Source of the DNA: Alphaproteobacteria bacterium
GTDB taxonomy: Bacteria; Pseudomonadota; Alphaproteobacteria; Rhodobacterales; Rhodobacteraceae
Length of the DNA stretch: 64,000 bases
Direction of reading: 5' to 3'
Assembly (NCBI GenBank): GCA_030425145.1
Contig: JAUHVK010000001.1
Coordinates: 183,007-247,006 of the forward strand
Shown: piece by piece, positions 46,221 through 55,535 of the stretch
Layout of the letters: each line of letters starts with the position of its first letter
Numbering within the stretch: the first letter of the stretch is position 1
Made by a program: the position numbers and the translations under genes
Notes under the pieces: model-generated
Database searches by the model: none
What the model saw: only the letters and a program-made list of their open reading frames with translations
Told to the model about the DNA's origin: nothing

Positions 46221-47108
46221 CTAGCTGTCCCTCAACAGGCGCAACTGGATCAGGCTCACCACCAGCAGGACCAGAAACAACACCACCGTCTGCGCCGCCG
46301 CATAGCCCATGTCGAAGGCGCTGAACGCTGTTTCGTAGATCATCAACACCAGCGGCTTTGTGCTGTTCAGCGGCCCGCCGGGATTGTTCGTCGTCATGTT
46401 GAAAACATGATCAAAGATGCGCAGGAACCCGATGGAACTGAACACCACGATGAACACGATGGTCGGCTTCAACAGCGGCAACGTGATTTCCCACAGCACC
46501 GTCCAGCTTGAGACACCATCAATCCGCGCCGCCTCATAATAGCTGCGCGGGATGGCGCGCAGCCCGGCCATGAAGATGATCACCTGAAACCCAAGACCCG
46601 CCCAGATCGCGGGTGCCAGCACCGAGGGCAGAGCCCATGTCGTCGACTGAAGGAACGGGAACTGCGGGATGCCCATGCTGGCCAGCGCGTTGTTGAACAA
46701 TCCCACCGGCACCGGCTGGTAGAACCACCGCCAGACCCATGCCATCGCCACAGCGCTGGTCATGAAAGGCAGGAAATAGAGCATACGCAGGAAGCCGTGC
46801 ATGAACCGCGTCTTGTCGAGGTGGTAGGCGATGACAAACGAGACTACGAGGCTAATCGGTGTACCCAGAAGCAGGTAGACAAAGGTGTTCTTGAACACCT
46901 TCCAGAACACCGGATCGGCAAACAGCTTTTGGTAATTGTCAAACCCGGTCCAGGTCCGGTCGCCCAGCAGGTTCCACTCCTGAAAGCTGATCAGGATGGC
47001 GTTGCCCGTGGGGTAGAACCGGATGATCGAATAAAACAGGATCGGAATGGCAAGGAACGCCCACGCCCAGACGATCTGTTTCTGCCGGATGGTCAGGTTG
47101 CGATACAT
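46221..47108 (-). CDS. Carbohydrate ABC transporter permease (MalF/UgpA type)
   Basis: A 295-residue permease with six helices. The coupling loop reads YYEAARIDGVSSWTVLWEITLPLLKPTIVFIVVFSSIG. The stretch DRTWTGFDNYQKLFADPVFWKVFKNTFVY is the usual periplasmic start of UgpA-type subunits. It is encoded between the binding protein and the second permease, on the minus strand. Confidence 0.9.
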   Translation of the reverse strand: MYRNLTIRQKQIVWAWAFLAIPILFYSIIRFYPTGNAILISFQEWNLLGDRTWTGFDNYQKLFADPVFWKVFKNTFVYLLLGTPISLVVSFVIAYHLDKTRFMHGFLRMLYFLPFMTSAVAMAWVWRWFYQPVPVGLFNNALASMGIPQFPFLQSTTWALPSVLAPAIWAGLGFQVIIFMAGLRAIPRSYYEAARIDGVSSWTVLWEITLPLLKPTIVFIVVFSSIGFLRIFDHVFNMTTNNPGGPLNSTKPLVLMIYETAFSAFDMGYAAAQTVVLFLVLLVVSLIQLRLLRDS

Positions 47109-47170
47109 GCCTCAGCCCGAAAAGAGTGACGCCCCGGCCGGGAGGAAACCGGAGCGCCCGTGCTGCGCGC

Positions 47171-48439
47171 TTAGTTGGACGCGCTGTTGTAGTATTCGTC
47201 GAGGATCTTCTGCTCAGCCTCGGCTGCCATAGATAGGCTTTCTTCGGCGCTCATGCCTTGCAGGGTCATGCGCTCGACCATCTCCACCATCAGCTGACGC
47301 TGCCCGCTTTCATTGGCGAACTTGGTGGTATTGGCATAGGCCAACCCCTTGATGAACGGGCCGAAGACCGGGTCACTGGAGTTGGCTTCGGTCAGACCAA
47401 CCGACGGTTTCGCAGGCAGTTCGCCCACCACGTCGAGCCAGATCTGCATCGCCTCGTCACTGGTGACGTATTCCATGAACTTCACGGCGGCGTCGTATTT
47501 TTCGCCTTCGGCTTTGGTGGTGATCGCGTTCACCCAATAGGACGAATAGTTCGACCGCGTGCCATCCGCCGTCGCGGGCAGTTCGGTCACACCCCATTTC
47601 AGACCGCGCGTGTTGTTCAGCGACCCGATGCGGAACGATCCGTCAATATGAAGACCTGCGCGCCCCGCTTTGAACGCGGCCTGCGGTTCGTCCATGAAAC
47701 CGATGGCCGATACGGCATCGTCACCAGTAAAGAGCGACGCGTAGAAATTCAGCGCCTCCAATCCGGCTTCGGAATTGTAGTTCACCGTCTGGTAGTCATC
47801 GACATAGGGCTCGCCGCCGAACTGCCGGATCAGCCCTTCGCGCCACCAATGGTGGTCTTGTGCTGTCATCCCCGCGGTCATGCCAACCTGCGTCAGGTTC
47901 CCGGCGCCATCGCGCTTGGTCATCGCCTTAGCGGTGGCAATCATCTCGTCCAACGTGGTCGGAGGCTCGACTCCTGCCTCTTCCAGAAGGCGCTCGTTGT
48001 AGAACAGGGCCAGTGAGCGCACGGCGGTCGGCAACGCCCAATACGCGTCACCCTCTTTCATCGCCTGCACCATCGGAAAGAACTCTTCGTCGATCTTGCT
48101 CGCCGGGAACACATCAGCGGGTAGCGGCTGGATCAACTCGGCGGCGACATAGTCATTAAGCCAGCCATAGAACAGCTGTACCACGTCCGGGCCTTCGCCC
48201 GCCGGGATCGCGGCGGCGACCTTGGTGCGGTAATCGGCATAGGGGAAATGGGTCATCTTGACCGTGATGTCCGGGTTCGCTTCCTGGAAATTCGCGATCA
48301 AAGTTTCCATCGCCTGAACGCGGGCATCGAAAAAGTACTGCCAGTATTCGATTTCCACTGCCTGCGCGGCAGTGCTGAAAAGTGCGGCGGCGCTGGTTGC
48401 TGTCGCAACGGCCAGCGCCTTTACATTGAAGAATGCCAT
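47171..48439 (-). CDS. Sugar ABC transporter substrate-binding protein
   Basis: A 422-residue periplasmic binding protein of the MalE/UgpB group. The signal peptide is MAFFNVKALAVATATSAAALFSTAAQA. The mature protein begins VEIEYWQYFFDARVQAMETLIANFQEANPDITVKMTHFPYADYRTKVAAAIPAGEGPDVVQLFYGWL, the usual fold-opening strand. The genes for both permeases, the lyase and the ATPase follow on the same strand. It is divergent from a ROK regulator across a palindrome, so induction by the transported compound is likely. Confidence 0.9.
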   Translation of the reverse strand: MAFFNVKALAVATATSAAALFSTAAQAVEIEYWQYFFDARVQAMETLIANFQEANPDITVKMTHFPYADYRTKVAAAIPAGEGPDVVQLFYGWLNDYVAAELIQPLPADVFPASKIDEEFFPMVQAMKEGDAYWALPTAVRSLALFYNERLLEEAGVEPPTTLDEMIATAKAMTKRDGAGNLTQVGMTAGMTAQDHHWWREGLIRQFGGEPYVDDYQTVNYNSEAGLEALNFYASLFTGDDAVSAIGFMDEPQAAFKAGRAGLHIDGSFRIGSLNNTRGLKWGVTELPATADGTRSNYSSYWVNAITTKAEGEKYDAAVKFMEYVTSDEAMQIWLDVVGELPAKPSVGLTEANSSDPVFGPFIKGLAYANTTKFANESGQRQLMVEMVERMTLQGMSAEESLSMAAEAEQKILDEYYNSASN

Positions 48440-48513
48440 GGACCTCTCCCTGTTGAGATCTGTTGAATGTGCCCGCCTATTCTTGTTCGTGGCGGGTCAT
48501 TCTCCAAGCGTTA

Positions 48514-48530
48514 ACTCAACTTTCTTGAGT
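48514..48530. promoter_or_regulatory. Candidate ROK regulator operator
   Basis: A perfect inverted repeat ACTCAA-CTTTC-TTGAGT lies in the 119-base gap between the divergent binding-protein and ROK genes, 29 bases before the ROK start. It is well placed to control both directions. Assignment is by motif and position only. Confidence 0.6.
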
Positions 48531-48558
48531 GTTCAAGTTTGGTGCGTTAAGCGAAAGC

Positions 48559-49734
48559 ATGGTCACAACTCTGAAACCACAACTCGGGGCCAACCCGGAG
48601 CGCGCCCGCAGCCACAACAAACAGCTGGTTTTGCGTGCCATTCGACATGTTGGAACAGCCGGTCGTGCCGAGATCGCCCGCGCGTCGGGCCTGTCGACTC
48701 AGGCGGTGTCGAACATCATTTCCGATCTGCTGAGCGAAGGTCTGTTGGTCGAGCAGGGGGTCCGCAGCGCCGGGCGAGGGTTGCCGGTCCAGCAATATGC
48801 GATCAAGCCTGACGGCGGTTATGCCTTCGGGGTGGAGGTGCGACCAACCGCCGTGTTCACCGCCTTGGTAGACCTTGTGGGAACGCCGTTGTTTACGCAT
48901 CGGACGCCTTTGGGCGATGCACGAAAAGCTACAATATTAGACACTGTTTCGGCTCAACTCGATGATGCACTGGCGAAAACGCAAGTGTCGAAAGAGGCGC
49001 TGATGGGCGCAGGAATCGTCATGCCCGGCCCCTTTGGCGAAACTGGTTTGACGGGGGCGGATTCCGAACTTCCCGGCTGGAACACCGGTGATCCGGCCGA
49101 GAGTTTCGCCAGCCGGCTGGACCTGCCCGTCTTCGTCGAAAACGATGCAAACGCAGCAGCGATGGCCGAGCGTATGAACGGTATCGCGCGTGGTCTCGAT
49201 GATTTCGCCTATCTCTATTTCGGTCAGGGCCTTGGTCTCGGGTTGGTCCAGAACGGCCAGGCGGTGCAGGGCGCGTTCGGCAATGCTGGTGAGATCGGTC
49301 ACATCACGGTGATCGTGCAGGGGCGACCGGTGGAGCTTGAAAGCGCGACAAGCCGTTTGTCCGTACAGGCCTATCTGGCGGGGCAGGGCGTCACTGTGAC
49401 CAATATGGATGACCTGACCAGTCTCTATTCCAGCGAAAACCGCCATTTGTTCGCGTGGCTGGATCAGGCGGCGCAGGCGCTGTCCTCGGCCCTGTCGATC
49501 ATCGAAAACCTGTTCGATCCGCAGACCGTGATCCTTGGCGGCGCGATGCCGGATGATCTCTTGGATCACATCATCGCCCGTACTGCGTTGCCGGAAAGGT
49601 CCGTCTCCAACCGCCCCGACCGCACGCATCCAAGGTTGATGCGCGGCACCTCCGGCCGGATGACCGCCACGCTGGGTGCCGCCGCGCTGGTGTTGCATCA
49701 GGCCTTCACACCCACCATCGCCGAAGCGAGGTAA
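48559..49734 (+). CDS. ROK family transcriptional regulator
   Basis: A 391-residue regulator. Residues ~10-75 form a winged helix-turn-helix (NKQLVLRAIRHVGTAGRAEIARASGLSTQAVSNIISDLLSEGLLVEQG), followed by the ROK sugar-kinase-like domain with VFVENDANAAAMAE and GNAGEIGH. The usual zinc motif CxCGxxGCxE after GEIGH is absent: the chain reads TVIVQGRPVELESATSRL. The ATG at 48559 is preferred because the frame upstream runs into the operator. It probably represses the sugar importer and its own operon, which includes the deacetylase 2 bases downstream. Confidence 0.88.
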   Translation: MVTTLKPQLGANPERARSHNKQLVLRAIRHVGTAGRAEIARASGLSTQAVSNIISDLLSEGLLVEQGVRSAGRGLPVQQYAIKPDGGYAFGVEVRPTAVFTALVDLVGTPLFTHRTPLGDARKATILDTVSAQLDDALAKTQVSKEALMGAGIVMPGPFGETGLTGADSELPGWNTGDPAESFASRLDLPVFVENDANAAAMAERMNGIARGLDDFAYLYFGQGLGLGLVQNGQAVQGAFGNAGEIGHITVIVQGRPVELESATSRLSVQAYLAGQGVTVTNMDDLTSLYSSENRHLFAWLDQAAQALSSALSIIENLFDPQTVILGGAMPDDLLDHIIARTALPERSVSNRPDRTHPRLMRGTSGRMTATLGAAALVLHQAFTPTIAEAR

Positions 49735-49736
49735 GC

Positions 49737-52070
49737 ATGCCGACCCCTGATCAGATCCGCCTCGACCAGACCCGCATGCGTCCGCGCGTGCTTGATCTCT
49801 GGTGGGCGCTGCGCCCGCTGCAATCGGTGGTGCGGCTGATGAACACCGGGGCGCATCCCGACGACGAGACCACCGCGCTCTTGGCGGCCATCGGCCTGCG
49901 CGATGGCATCAACCTCAGCTATGCCTGTTCGACGCGTGGAGAGGGTGGCCAGAACGACATTGGCACTGAAAGCGGCCCGGCACTGGGCGCGCTGCGCACC
50001 CGCGAGATGGAGCGCGCCTGTGACCTGTTGAATATGCGGCTCTATTGGCACGGCACCTCACCCGACGATCCGATCCGCGATTTCCGCTTTTCCAAAAGCG
50101 GCGAGGAAACGATGGGCATCTGGGGTCACGATCACCTGCTGCACCGCTTTGTCGAGATTGTCCGCACCGATCGCCCTGACATCATCCTGCCCACCTTCCT
50201 CGACGTGCCCGGCCAGCACGGCCACCACCGCGCCATGACCCAAGCCGCACATATGGTCATGGCTGCTGCCGCCGATCCCGATTTCCCGTCAAACCTGCCA
50301 CCGTGGCAGGTGTCCAAGATGTACCTGCCTGCATGGTCCGGCGCAGGTCAGGCTTATGACGACGACCTGCCGCCGCCCAAGGCCACCCTCACAATCTCCG
50401 GAGCCGGCAAAGACCCGATGTCCGGTTGGAGCTATGCCCGCATCGGCCAGATGTCCCGCGCCTATCACCGAACACAGGGTATGGGGCGTTGGGTGCCCGC
50501 TGGTTCCGGCAAGGACTGGCCTTTGCATCTGGCTGAGAGCCATGTCGCCGGGCCGGACACGGCGCTGGGCGCAGGCCTGCCGCAAACGCTCGCCGATCTG
50601 GTTGAGATCGCACCAGATGCCAAGCAGGATCTGTTGCTGGCGCACGGCTACATCACCGAAACCGTGTCGGTCTTTCCGCATTTAAGTCACATCGCGAAAA
50701 CCGCGCGAAAGGCTTTGCAGCATCTGCAAAAGGCCGAAGCGAATGCGCCCGACACAATCGCGCACCGCTTGGAGGCAAAACATCGGCAACTCGCCCATGT
50801 CCTGCGTCTGACCTTAGGGGTTGAGGCGGATGCGCGCTCCCACTGGACCTGGCTTCGCCCCGGTGACACCACCGATGTCACGGTCGAGTTTGATGCGGGC
50901 GATGCGGACACGGCCAGCTACAGCCTCGCGCTCCCATATGGCTGGTCCGAAGAGGACGGTCAGATCATCATCTCCGCCGATGCCAATCAGACCGACCCTT
51001 ACCGCGCCGAATACGATCCAGCCGATCCGCCATTACCTCGGATCGAGATCCAGCTTGAAACGACCACCGTCGCGGTGCCGTTTGCCAAACCACCCGTTGT
51101 CCTGCCGGACCGCGCGGTGCTGATCGCGCCGGATGCGGCTCTGATAAACCTCAAAACGCCCAAACGGTCGGTTTCCGTTGCCATCGCCGATGTCAGCCCA
51201 GCGGGCTCGCGGGTTAGTTTCGATCTGCCCGAGGGCTGGTCGATGCAGCCTGTTGCAGGGGCGGTCGAGATCACTTTGCCGGACGATCCGGAACCGGGGC
51301 TCTATACCCTGCCGCTCTATGTCGGTGACGCCCCCGCGATGACTGAACAGCGTATTGCCTATGACCATGTCGACCCAACCGTCTATGCCCGCCCCGCGGC
51401 CCTGACGGTACGGGTGCTGGACGCGTCTCTACCGCAAGCCAAGGTCGGCTATATCGGCAGCGGACACGACGCCGTGGCCGACTGGCTGACAGCCTTGGGC
51501 GCGGATGTCACCGCACTGACCGATGACCAGATCACCAACGACGACGCGCTTGCCGGGTTCGACACGATTGTCATCGGCATCTTTGCCCTTCGCTTCCGTG
51601 ACGGGTTGGTGTCGGAAATGCCCCGCCTGCGCGAATGGGTGGAGCAGGGCGGCACATTGCTGACCCTCTATCACCGCCCGTGGGACAATTGGGATCCAGA
51701 CACTGTTCCGCCACGACGGCTGGAAATCGGCCAGCCCTCCCTGCGCTGGCGCGTGACCGATGCCGAAGCCGAGGTGGCACATCTCACCGACCATCCGCTG
51801 CTGTCGGAACCCAACCAGATCACCGCCGAGGATTGGGATGGCTGGGTCAAGGAGCGTGGCCTCTACTTTGCCAAGAGCTGGGATGATGCCTACACACCGC
51901 TGCTCTCCATGTCCGACCCCGGTGAAGAGCCACTGACCGGCGCGCTCCTGACCGCCGAGATTGGCAAGGGCCGTCACACCCATTGCAGCCTCGTGCTGCA
52001 TCACCAGATGGCCAAACTGGTGCCGGGTGCCTACCGCCTGATGGCCAACCTGATCGCCCCGCGCCGATGA
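49737..52070 (+). CDS. Large PIG-L family deacetylase with extra C-terminal domains
   Basis: A 777-residue protein. The N-terminal ~280 residues are a PIG-L/LmbE zinc deacetylase: the AHPDDE metal and base motif is at residues 39-44 and the second metal site, HGHH, at 161-164. PIG-L enzymes remove N-acetyl groups from GlcNAc conjugates. The middle (~350-560) reads as beta-sandwich modules, and the C-terminal part (~565-777) resembles a glutamine-amidotransferase-like fold (KVGYIGSGHDAVADWLTALGADVTAL...DTIVIGIFALR). No signal peptide is visible. It lies 2 bases after the ROK gene and overlaps the exporter start. Its partner importer and lyase suggest a cytoplasmic catabolic role. Confidence 0.82.
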   Translation: MPTPDQIRLDQTRMRPRVLDLWWALRPLQSVVRLMNTGAHPDDETTALLAAIGLRDGINLSYACSTRGEGGQNDIGTESGPALGALRTREMERACDLLNMRLYWHGTSPDDPIRDFRFSKSGEETMGIWGHDHLLHRFVEIVRTDRPDIILPTFLDVPGQHGHHRAMTQAAHMVMAAAADPDFPSNLPPWQVSKMYLPAWSGAGQAYDDDLPPPKATLTISGAGKDPMSGWSYARIGQMSRAYHRTQGMGRWVPAGSGKDWPLHLAESHVAGPDTALGAGLPQTLADLVEIAPDAKQDLLLAHGYITETVSVFPHLSHIAKTARKALQHLQKAEANAPDTIAHRLEAKHRQLAHVLRLTLGVEADARSHWTWLRPGDTTDVTVEFDAGDADTASYSLALPYGWSEEDGQIIISADANQTDPYRAEYDPADPPLPRIEIQLETTTVAVPFAKPPVVLPDRAVLIAPDAALINLKTPKRSVSVAIADVSPAGSRVSFDLPEGWSMQPVAGAVEITLPDDPEPGLYTLPLYVGDAPAMTEQRIAYDHVDPTVYARPAALTVRVLDASLPQAKVGYIGSGHDAVADWLTALGADVTALTDDQITNDDALAGFDTIVIGIFALRFRDGLVSEMPRLREWVEQGGTLLTLYHRPWDNWDPDTVPPRRLEIGQPSLRWRVTDAEAEVAHLTDHPLLSEPNQITAEDWDGWVKERGLYFAKSWDDAYTPLLSMSDPGEEPLTGALLTAEIGKGRHTHCSLVLHHQMAKLVPGAYRLMANLIAPRR

Positions 52071-52945
52071 GCAAAGAAGCCCCCCGGGACAACATCAAGG
52101 GGGGTGCTTGGCTCTTGGCCGATATGGCGCTCAACATCTGGGCGCTGGGCATCGTCAAGGCCCTAGGCCTTGGCTATCCGGCGGCGCAGATCGTGTTCCT
52201 GCGCGCCGCCATCGGCCTGCTTTTGCTGTCCCCTTGGATCCTCCGCAGCCGCGCCCAGTTCGCCACGGTCCCAGACCTTAAGTTGCAAATCCTGCGCGTG
52301 GGGTTAAGCGCCGCGACCCTGACCGCCAGCTATTTCGCCATCTCCCGCGTGCCGCTGGCGTTGTTCACCACGATGAACTTCACCCGTCCGCTGGTGGTCA
52401 TGGTGCTGGCAGCCGTCCTATTGCGCGAACGGATCACCCGGGCGCAATGGGGCGCGGCCGCCATCGCAATGATCGGCGTGGTCATCGCCATCGACCCTTA
52501 TAGCACAGCGCTTGGCCCCGGGTTGCTGGCCTTGGCACTGCTCATTCTGACAGGCTCGGGTGCTGTGATCGTCACACGGCGGCTGCGCGACACGCCGACA
52601 ATTGTGCTGATGACGTTCTATACTCTTGGCCTCGGCCTCTGCACCCTGCCATTCGCACTCTGGTCATGGCAGCCGATCCCGCCCAACCACCTTTCGCCCC
52701 TGCTGGCGATCGGTGTTTTCGCCCAATCCGCGCAGGCTTGTTTCCTTCGGGCGCACTACAATGGCGATGCGGGGGTGTTGTCGGTGCTGGGATACATGAG
52801 CCTGCCTCTGTCCACCGCAGCCGGGTACTTTGCTTTTGGTGAAGTGCCAACCCTGCGGTTCTATGCAGGGGCCACGCTGGTGGTTCTGGCCGCGGCTTCG
52901 CTGACACTGTCCCGGCGCAGGCGTCCGGTGATGCGGGTGCGTTGA
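52067..52945 (+). CDS. EamA/DMT family transporter
   Basis: A 292-residue membrane protein with ten helices in two EamA repeats (WLLADMALNIWALGIVKALGLGYPAAQIVFLRAAIG; then LLALALLILTGSGAVIVTRRLRDTPTIVLM). This superfamily exports metabolites or takes up nucleotide sugars and amines. The ATG at 52067 overlaps the deacetylase stop (ATGA), so it is translationally coupled. It may export an end product of the locus; the substrate is not known. Confidence 0.87.
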   Translation: MSKEAPRDNIKGGAWLLADMALNIWALGIVKALGLGYPAAQIVFLRAAIGLLLLSPWILRSRAQFATVPDLKLQILRVGLSAATLTASYFAISRVPLALFTTMNFTRPLVVMVLAAVLLRERITRAQWGAAAIAMIGVVIAIDPYSTALGPGLLALALLILTGSGAVIVTRRLRDTPTIVLMTFYTLGLGLCTLPFALWSWQPIPPNHLSPLLAIGVFAQSAQACFLRAHYNGDAGVLSVLGYMSLPLSTAAGYFAFGEVPTLRFYAGATLVVLAAASLTLSRRRRPVMRVR

Positions 52946-53027
52946 CGCAACAGACTGTTGAGGAAAAACCTCTGGCCTAGGCGGCGTTGCACACCTATCG
53001 TCCCCGCCAATCGGGAGCTTGCGTCAC

Positions 53028-54251
53028 GTGTCACCGGAAATGTCCAACAGATCCTTCGCGTATCTCGTGCCGCAATTCCCCGGTCAGACTCACATCTTTT
53101 TCTGGCGTGAGATTGCCGCGCTCGAGGCGCAGGGCGTCACGCCTGTGCTCTACAGCACGACGGTGCCGCCACCCGGCCTGATCTCGCACCATTGGTCGAA
53201 AGACGCGATGGCGCGCACGACTTACCTCGCCTCGCGCAATCCCGCGTTGCTTGCCGCGATCCTGCCCCGGCTGCCCTGGCGGCTGATCCTGCGGGAAGCG
53301 CGTTTGATGCCTACGGACGAGGCCAAGACCTTTCTCAAGGATGTCATCATCAGTGCCCCGGCTGCAGAAAAACTGGCGCGCGACTGCAAGGAAAAAGGCA
53401 TCACCCACATCCACGCCCATTCCTGTGGCCGTGCCGCTCTGATCGCGGCTCTGGCGCATCACGCGCATGGTTTGTCCTACAGCCTGACGCTGCACGGCCC
53501 GCTTCAGGACTATGGCGTCGGTCAGCGCTTCAAATGGCAGGGTGCCGCCTTTGTCAGCGTCATCACCCGCGCGCTTCTCGACCTGCTTCCCGGCCAGTTG
53601 GGCGATGCGCTTCCCGCTCGTTTGCCCCTGCAGCCGATGGGCGTCGACACCAGCGCCTTCCGGCGCGAAACGCCTTACATGTCTCCCGTCCCCGGAGAGC
53701 CGCTCCGCGTGTTCAGTTGTGGCCGTCTGAACGTGGTCAAAGGCCATCAGGATCTGATGCAGGCGGTGCGGCTGATGCTGGATCAGGGCCAGCCGGTCCA
53801 GCTCGAGATCGCGGGCGAGGACGATGCGGGGGGTGGCGGCTTCCACAAAGAACTCGACAAGCGGATTCTCGAACTTGGTCTTCAGGACCATGTGACTCTC
53901 CTGGGTGCGATCAGCGCCGAAGCGGTGCGGGAAAAGCTCTTGGCAGCGCATGTCTTTGTGCTGGCCAGTTGGTCTGAACCGCTGGGCGTCGCCTATATGG
54001 AGGCGATGAGTTGCGAAGTGCCGACAATTGGCACCGACGCGGGTGGTGTGCCCGAGCTGATCTCCAGTGGCAAAGACGGGCTCTTGGTGCCGCCAAAGGA
54101 TCCAAAAGCGCTGGCTGCCGCGCTGACACATTTGGCCGCCAATCCAGATTCAGCTGTCGACCTTGCAAAAGCTGGACGTGCGCGCGTCGTCGCGGAATTC
54201 GACTCTAGTCGTGGCGCGGACATGCTGGTTCGCGAAGTCTGTCGGGAGTAA
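53028..54251 (+). CDS. GT4-type glycosyltransferase
   Basis: A 407-residue GT-B glycosyltransferase. The C-terminal donor-binding half has EPLRVFSCGRLNVVKGHQDLMQAV and the GT4 E-x7-E motif in SEPLGVAYMEAMSCEVPTIGTDAGGVPELI. The N-terminal acceptor half includes ITHIHAHSCGRAALIAALAHHAHGLSYSLTLHG. I chose the GTG at 53028 for its GGGAG ribosome site 10 bases upstream; the ATG at 53040 is also possible. It probably adds a sugar to a surface polysaccharide or lipid carrier. It is convergent with the next gene. Confidence 0.88.
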   Translation: MSPEMSNRSFAYLVPQFPGQTHIFFWREIAALEAQGVTPVLYSTTVPPPGLISHHWSKDAMARTTYLASRNPALLAAILPRLPWRLILREARLMPTDEAKTFLKDVIISAPAAEKLARDCKEKGITHIHAHSCGRAALIAALAHHAHGLSYSLTLHGPLQDYGVGQRFKWQGAAFVSVITRALLDLLPGQLGDALPARLPLQPMGVDTSAFRRETPYMSPVPGEPLRVFSCGRLNVVKGHQDLMQAVRLMLDQGQPVQLEIAGEDDAGGGGFHKELDKRILELGLQDHVTLLGAISAEAVREKLLAAHVFVLASWSEPLGVAYMEAMSCEVPTIGTDAGGVPELISSGKDGLLVPPKDPKALAAALTHLAANPDSAVDLAKAGRARVVAEFDSSRGADMLVREVCRE

Positions 54252-54265
54252 CGCCCCGATTGGGA

Positions 54266-55306
54266 TCAATAAACACCTCGAAACATCTTCTCTTGAAGGT
54301 CGGTGTACCACCGTTTGAAATTCGCGAACGGCCAGAAAAGAAACACCGGGGTTTGCAGAATTCCATAAACGTAAGCACGTGCAGTCGGAAGGCTGACCCG
54401 CATACGAGATATGTCGATTACCACGTAAAGTAGGGCGAACTTTGCAAAGGATGCGATGCATCGACCTGCGGACCGAAGGCAGCTTGGGCTGTGTACGACA
54501 TGCAGAGCAAGAAGATTGCGCACGCGAATTGTATTGATCCGGAAACGACTGATCTTTCGGTCGGCACCATCCGCATGAAAAAAGCCGGCATCAGGCGCAA
54601 GGACCAACCTTCCATGGGAGGACATCCGATAAGAAAAGTCCGTATCGTCATGGATGGCATAGTATCGCAGAACTTCCGTCCATCCTTCCTGTATCCCGAA
54701 TTTACGCCGAAATGTCGTTCTCGCACCATTGATGAGCCCACTGGGGGCAACGTTCAGGTGTCTGACCGATGCAGGCACTGGACTCGTGTCGACCGGTTTC
54801 GAATAAGGTACGAAATGACTGTCGAGTGTCAGTTGGGTCTCAAACCATTCCCGAAGTTTCGATCGTCCCACGGGCTCCGCGGCCTGCACATGCTTGGCCT
54901 TGCCTGACGTTTGATAGGGTCCGTCAGTGAACCGCCCGGTCACCATTGCGATCTCGCCGTCCGTATCCGCGTCATAGACCGCCATCACTTTCTCGGCGGC
55001 ATCGGGATAGAGATAAATGTCATCATCCAATGAAAACACGATGTCCGATGTCGCGAGACGCAGCGCCTGATTGCGCTGGAAGGTCAGGGACCGGACGTCT
55101 GCCGGAACATAGACCAGTGTCACGGTCTCCCATTCCGCGGCGAACTCTTCAAGCATCTGGTCGCGATGGTCTTCCCAGTCGTCAGAGGCATCCACCACGA
55201 CGATCTCGGTGGGACGGCGGGTCTGGTTCAAGGCATAGCGAAGCGTTTCGACCAGGAAATGTGGCCGATTGTAGGTGCAGATTGTCAGTGTCCAGGTCAG
55301 TGTCAT
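54266..55306 (-). CDS. GT2-type glycosyltransferase
   Basis: A 346-residue GT-A glycosyltransferase. The nucleotide-sugar-binding start is WTLTICTYNRPHFLVETLRYALNQTRRPTEIVVVDASDD, and the metal-binding DxD reads SLDDDIYLYPDA. A C-terminal ~70 residues rich in hydrophobic and basic residues (HSPSCLRSAGRCIASFAKFALLYVVIDISRMRV) may attach to the membrane. It likely extends a surface glycan. The gene begins 230 bases from galE, on the opposite strand. Confidence 0.88.
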   Translation of the reverse strand: MTLTWTLTICTYNRPHFLVETLRYALNQTRRPTEIVVVDASDDWEDHRDQMLEEFAAEWETVTLVYVPADVRSLTFQRNQALRLATSDIVFSLDDDIYLYPDAAEKVMAVYDADTDGEIAMVTGRFTDGPYQTSGKAKHVQAAEPVGRSKLREWFETQLTLDSHFVPYSKPVDTSPVPASVRHLNVAPSGLINGARTTFRRKFGIQEGWTEVLRYYAIHDDTDFSYRMSSHGRLVLAPDAGFFHADGADRKISRFRINTIRVRNLLALHVVHSPSCLRSAGRCIASFAKFALLYVVIDISRMRVSLPTARAYVYGILQTPVFLFWPFANFKRWYTDLQEKMFRGVY

Positions 55307-55535
55307 AGGCGACGGGCAATTACTCTAAATATGTAACGGCAGGAATATTGCCATATTAACGAGGCAATTTGACCAAACTGCGACCTTTGTACCATAAATC
55401 TGCGATTTTTCATCAAGGATCGCCGCGGATTGGCGTCTTGTCGTTACAGAGTGACGGGAAGGTCGGGTAAGACGACAGAAAAGCCACAACTCCGCGTGTG
55501 GGGTTGGCTTTGATGCAGTCTGCAGGAGGGGTCGA

